From the NCBI RefSeq assembly GCF_003990185.1, contig NZ_RZHF01000008.1, forward strand, positions 124,917 through 188,916: a stretch of 64,000 nucleotides of DNA, given 5' to 3'. The first letter of the stretch is position 1. Each line of letters starts with the position of its first letter. Shown here piece by piece: positions 61,563 to 64,000 of this stretch. Under the pieces are notes generated by a model, which saw only the letters and a program-made list of their open reading frames with translations, was not told where the DNA came from and made no database searches. This stretch comes from Vreelandella nanhaiensis (lineage in GTDB: Bacteria > Pseudomonadota > Gammaproteobacteria > Pseudomonadales > Halomonadaceae). Made by a program: the position numbers and the translations under genes.

Positions 61563-61602
61563 CAGGCAGGATTGAGCCTGCGACCCTCGGCTTCGGAGGC
61601 CA
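61563..61602 (-). other. Degenerate tRNA-Arg(CCG) 3' fragment
   Basis: On the minus strand GGCCTCCGAAGCC gives an anticodon arm with anticodon CCG, and GGTCGCAGG, CTCAAT, CCTGCC gives a T-arm with a six-base loop, one base short. The D-arm and the pairing acceptor strand are absent. The fragment resembles the 3' half of a Halomonas-type tRNA-Arg(CCG). It may be an old attachment site of another mobile element. Confidence 0.6.
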
Positions 61603-62206
61603 TGTCTTGCTAGTTTCAGTTTTCTTGTCACTAAATCCAAATATTAAAATAATTGTTTTAAATCATGATCATACATTAAAAACAGTAAATAATTCTAGCA
61701 ACTTAGCACCGATTAACAACGAGACAAACCTTTTCTAGCGACATCAATGGACACATTTCGTGATTTTCATACGTCTCTATTTCAGACAGAAATGACCATT
61801 GGCAAATGGTAAAATTTCAAAGTATAGAAAAATAAAGCTCTCGCGCAGTGGCACAAGCTCAAGAGAAATTACGAGAGCATAGTGGCCATGGCGTGTGGGT
61901 TCCTCTGACTACCGTTGTGAAACGTCAACACTTTCTAACTAACGCCCTTTTAGGCAAGCGCGAATAAAAACATCATAAGAGGTCATTTATAAATGAGAGG
62001 AAGGGTTGTTGTTTAATGACTTTAAACGTATTGCCTTCTAAGGAGAGTGAACATGGGCTTTGCAGAGAATAGGCTGGATTCTCTGCCTCGGTGATATAAA
62101 TATTACTTGAGCGTCTACTGAAGACAGTAACGATTACAGCTTCTTAAGCGGCAAACTATACGCATTGCCCTTTACCTTATCGATGGCTGACACGTTAATA
62201 AATCTG
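61603..62206. other. Non-coding debris before the uspA pseudogene
   Basis: About 600 AT-rich bases. GCTCTCG/CGAGAGC arms lie near 61837 and 61879. A minus-strand tail (VSAIDKVKGNAYSLPLKKL, then stop) at about 62139-62195 may be the end of a lost gene. Nothing intact is seen. Confidence 0.4.
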
Positions 62207-62475
62207 CTAACTCACCGTAATCACTCGGCACTTGGATGAGTGGCTAATCTTGTGCGAGAAACTACCTATAACGACACCGGCAAAGTCGCTCAACCCTCGG
62301 CTTCCCATCACAATAGTATCGATACCTATTACATTAGCATTATCTAAAATAACCCGAACGGGATCACCATTCGTCAATATTTTTCTATATACTGAGCGCT
62401 CTCCTCCTGCGCTGAATTGATCGCTTCTTTCAGCAACTGCACGCCCGCTTTCTCTCTTTCAGCGAGGGTCGGACT
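62207..62475 (-). pseudogene. Universal stress protein (UspA) C-terminal remnant
   Basis: The minus strand reads SPTLAEREKAGVQLLKEAI in one frame. After a shift near 62370 it continues GDPVRVILDNANVIGIDTIV, MGSRGLSDFAGVVIGSFSHKI and SHSSKCRVITVS, then stop. VMGSRGLSD and the GS-x-S ATP-loop residues are the UspA signature. The N-terminus is missing and the frame is broken, so no functional protein can be made. Confidence 0.8.
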
Positions 62476-62488
62476 CTAAAGTATAGCG

Positions 62489-62998
62489 CTACTCAATCAG
62501 GGGGTGACGTCGGCCTGCTAGACGGATAGGTACACGGCTATGATGGTTGTTGTTGTCAGCAATACGCTTCAGCAGCGAGCAAAGCACTTCTTGTTCGTTC
62601 TCATTCAAAGGGGAGAGAATCTCTTTCTGCACCTCGTCAACTGCTGACTTAGCGTCATTGCGAAGTTGTTCGCCCAGATCGGTAAGAGTGACAAACATTG
62701 ATCGCCGATCTTCTGGGTTTCGACGTCGATTAACAAGGCCGCGCTCTTCCAGCTTTCGCACCACCACAGCTATAGTATTGCGATCTAAGGCGGTGTAACC
62801 GCCCAGTGTGATCTGGTCGACCGGGCCCATTTCCTCAAGCGCACAGAGGATTATGTACTGCAATTGAGTGAGGTTGTTTGCCTCGCACTTGCGCAGGAAT
62901 ATAGCAGCGCTGATCTGGTGGCAGCGTCGGAGCAGGTTACCTGGCAGCACATTTGCATCGGAGAGCGGGGTTCCGGTCATGTTCTCGCTTTTACTCAT
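62489..62998 (-). CDS. MarR-family regulator, MobR-like
   Basis: The 169-residue MarR protein has a central winged HTH (LTQLQYIILCALEEMGPVDQ, YTALDRNTIAVVVRKLEERG) and the wing VNRRRNPEDRRSMFVTLTDLG. N- and C-terminal helices form the dimer. The neighbouring phenol hydroxylase gene, on the same strand 142 bases upstream, resembles mobA. In Comamonas, mobA is repressed by the MarR-type MobR, which is released by 3-hydroxybenzoate. The same role here is inferred from gene order. Confidence 0.88.
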   Translation of the reverse strand: MSKSENMTGTPLSDANVLPGNLLRRCHQISAAIFLRKCEANNLTQLQYIILCALEEMGPVDQITLGGYTALDRNTIAVVVRKLEERGLVNRRRNPEDRRSMFVTLTDLGEQLRNDAKSAVDEVQKEILSPLNENEQEVLCSLLKRIADNNNHHSRVPIRLAGRRHPLIE

Positions 62999-63139
62999 AA
63001 GTGAATGAAAAAAGCCATGACCATCAATGGGGCACGGCTGCTATGCAATGGGATTTTCAGATGTACATTTTATCCGATGAGGTATATGCACGATAAAACA
63101 GCATTATCAGCTTCAGTGAGCTCGCCTGCACAGTGTAAG

Positions 63140-64000
63140 TCAGGTGGCAACCAGCATGAAGCGGTCAAAGTATGCAGTGAGTTCATCGTGCGCATTAAGC
63201 GGCATAACGTTGGCGACATGCTGATCAGGGCGGACAATTACTAGGCACCCCTGCTCTCGGTTAACACTACGCAAATCATAAATATCTTTCGCATTTTTTA
63301 GGTCTGAGCAGAATACTTTCTCATAGTCATGCAGACCATACTTCCCCTTGTGCGGCCACAGAAATTTTGGGAAAGCATCCAGTGAAAGCTCGCGGAAGCC
63401 CTGCTGGCAAACAGCGCGAAGATCAAACACAGCATCAATATCTTCATCTTTCGGCGTATGCTTACGTACTGGAGAGTCCGGCGACTCGTCGAGAAAACGG
63501 CATAGACGGCCAAGATCTGAGTCTGCCGCTGTGGGGTCGCCCGCACCAGCAAACGCAAACAATCGCCAACGGCCATCGGCTTCAATAGTGTGGCCCAGGT
63601 GCATAGGCTTAGCATCTGACAGGCGCACTACCGGCGCGGAGTGAAAGCGCATGCCCACTTCAAACCCTTTAGCTAAGTGCTGATGGATCGGTTCAGCGGA
63701 GATCAGTGAAGGGTAGTATTGAATTGCCGTGCCTGCAGTAAAGCGTCCTTGCTTAATGAAGTAATCTTGAAAATCTTTAGGATCCACGCCGTCGCCTTTA
63801 TCTTCAGGTGAACCTTTGGGTGGGGCACTGAACATCTTAGAAAACCTGCGATCAAAATCAATCAGTTCTTTTGCCACTGTCTGGCGCTCGGTGGTATAGG
63901 TATCCAAAATTGCTGGAGAGCTTTTGCCCTGTAACACCGCGGCCAGCTTCCAGCCTAAATTGAAGGTATCTCGCATGGAAACATTCATGCCCTGCCCCGC
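63140..64000 (-). CDS. mobA: FAD phenol hydroxylase, 3-hydroxybenzoate 4-monooxygenase-like (3' part)
   Basis: Only the C-terminal roughly 286 residues are in the window. The edge begins GQGMNVSMRDTFNLGWKLA, the conserved FAD-contacting region of phenol 2-monooxygenase/MobA enzymes. The C-terminal thioredoxin-like domain follows (AADGRWRLFAFAGAGDPTA-like segment, DLRSVNREQGCLVIVRPDQH). Such enzymes hydroxylate 3-hydroxybenzoate to protocatechuate, or phenols to catechols, with NADPH and O2. The MarR gene behind it supports the MobA call, but the N-terminal part is not available to test substrate type. Confidence 0.75.
   Translation of the reverse strand, partial: AGQGMNVSMRDTFNLGWKLAAVLQGKSSPAILDTYTTERQTVAKELIDFDRRFSKMFSAPPKGSPEDKGDGVDPKDFQDYFIKQGRFTAGTAIQYYPSLISAEPIHQHLAKGFEVGMRFHSAPVVRLSDAKPMHLGHTIEADGRWRLFAFAGAGDPTAADSDLGRLCRFLDESPDSPVRKHTPKDEDIDAVFDLRAVCQQGFRELSLDAFPKFLWPHKGKYGLHDYEKVFCSDLKNAKDIYDLRSVNREQGCLVIVRPDQHVANVMPLNAHDELTAYFDRFMLVAT

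Noticed and set aside
24101..61602. The tRNA-Arg fragment at 61563 as the right attachment site paired with 24101
   Set aside because: Both contain a similar T-arm, but the anticodons and acceptor ends differ (Pro-GGG against Arg-CCG), so they are not copies of one site.
1..64000. CRISPR arrays, prophage structural genes or secretion systems
   Set aside because: No regularly spaced 24-40-base repeats with unique spacers and no recognisable cas, capsid, tail or secretion genes were seen. The only tandem repeat, at 25704-25868, has no spacers.

Overview
The window looks like chromosome of a Halomonas-type marine or halophilic gammaproteobacterium. This is inferred from gene content and protein resemblance (RegB/RegA, PpnN, GcvP, a Na+/alanine-glycine symporter, several TRAP and TTT carboxylate transporters), not from a database search. 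It divides into a conserved core (1 to about 24.1 kb), a catabolic accessory region (about 24.1 to 61.6 kb) and a short right-hand flank with an aromatic-hydroxylation locus.

Core (1-24.1 kb). A leftward tRNA cluster (Pro-TGG, Arg-TCT, partial His) is followed by folD, mtnN, an ArsR regulator with an Old Yellow Enzyme-type reductase, pyrC, a small membrane protein, the RegB/RegA redox two-component pair, 3-hydroxybutyrate dehydrogenase, glutaredoxin 1, a divergent DUF1338-like protein, both subunits of a 3-oxoacid CoA-transferase, a PlsC-type acyltransferase, a LysM lipoprotein, the glycine cleavage genes (gcvT leftward behind an AGCS symporter gene, gcvH-gcvP rightward), a LysR regulator, ppnN, a TauE/SafE permease and three small unknown proteins. 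Many genes end in clear hairpins.

Accessory region (24.1-61.6 kb). The left edge is the 3' half of a tRNA-Pro(GGG), cut at the anticodon loop and still followed by its terminator. Next to it lies a tyrosine integrase flanked by CTACCTAG repeats, then gene debris (orphan antitoxin, IS3 remnant). Three catabolic clusters follow. (1) 27.2-35.6 kb, leftward: TRAP transporter, SDR, 3-hydroxyacid dehydrogenase, beta-keto acid cleavage enzyme, gamma-carbonic-anhydrase-like protein, LacI regulator and a broken glycerate kinase. (2) 36.2-42.5 kb, rightward: GntR regulator, tripartite tricarboxylate-type transporter, D-tartrate dehydratase and tartrate dehydrogenase. (3) 44.0-58.4 kb, leftward: TRAP transporter, two SDRs, a fused E1 alpha-beta 2-oxoacid dehydrogenase with E2 and E3, GntR regulator, aldehyde dehydrogenase, acyl-CoA synthetase and GST, with a divergent GMC oxidoreductase at 58.9-60.5 kb. 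Remnants of an IS30 transposase, a tRNA-Arg(CCG) and a universal stress protein lie beyond.

Right flank. A MarR regulator and the 3' part of a flavin phenol hydroxylase, resembling a mobR/mobA pair for 3-hydroxybenzoate, close the window.

The clusters fit together as import of small hydroxy- or oxo-carboxylates and conversion to central metabolites. The keto-acid cleavage step should give acetoacetate, which the core CoA-transferase and 3-hydroxybutyrate dehydrogenase can handle. The tartrate cluster should give oxaloacetate plus glycerate or a related C3 acid. The third cluster should end in an acyl-CoA. The true substrates of clusters 1 and 3 cannot be read from sequence alone, and cluster 3 is the best candidate for an undescribed pathway.
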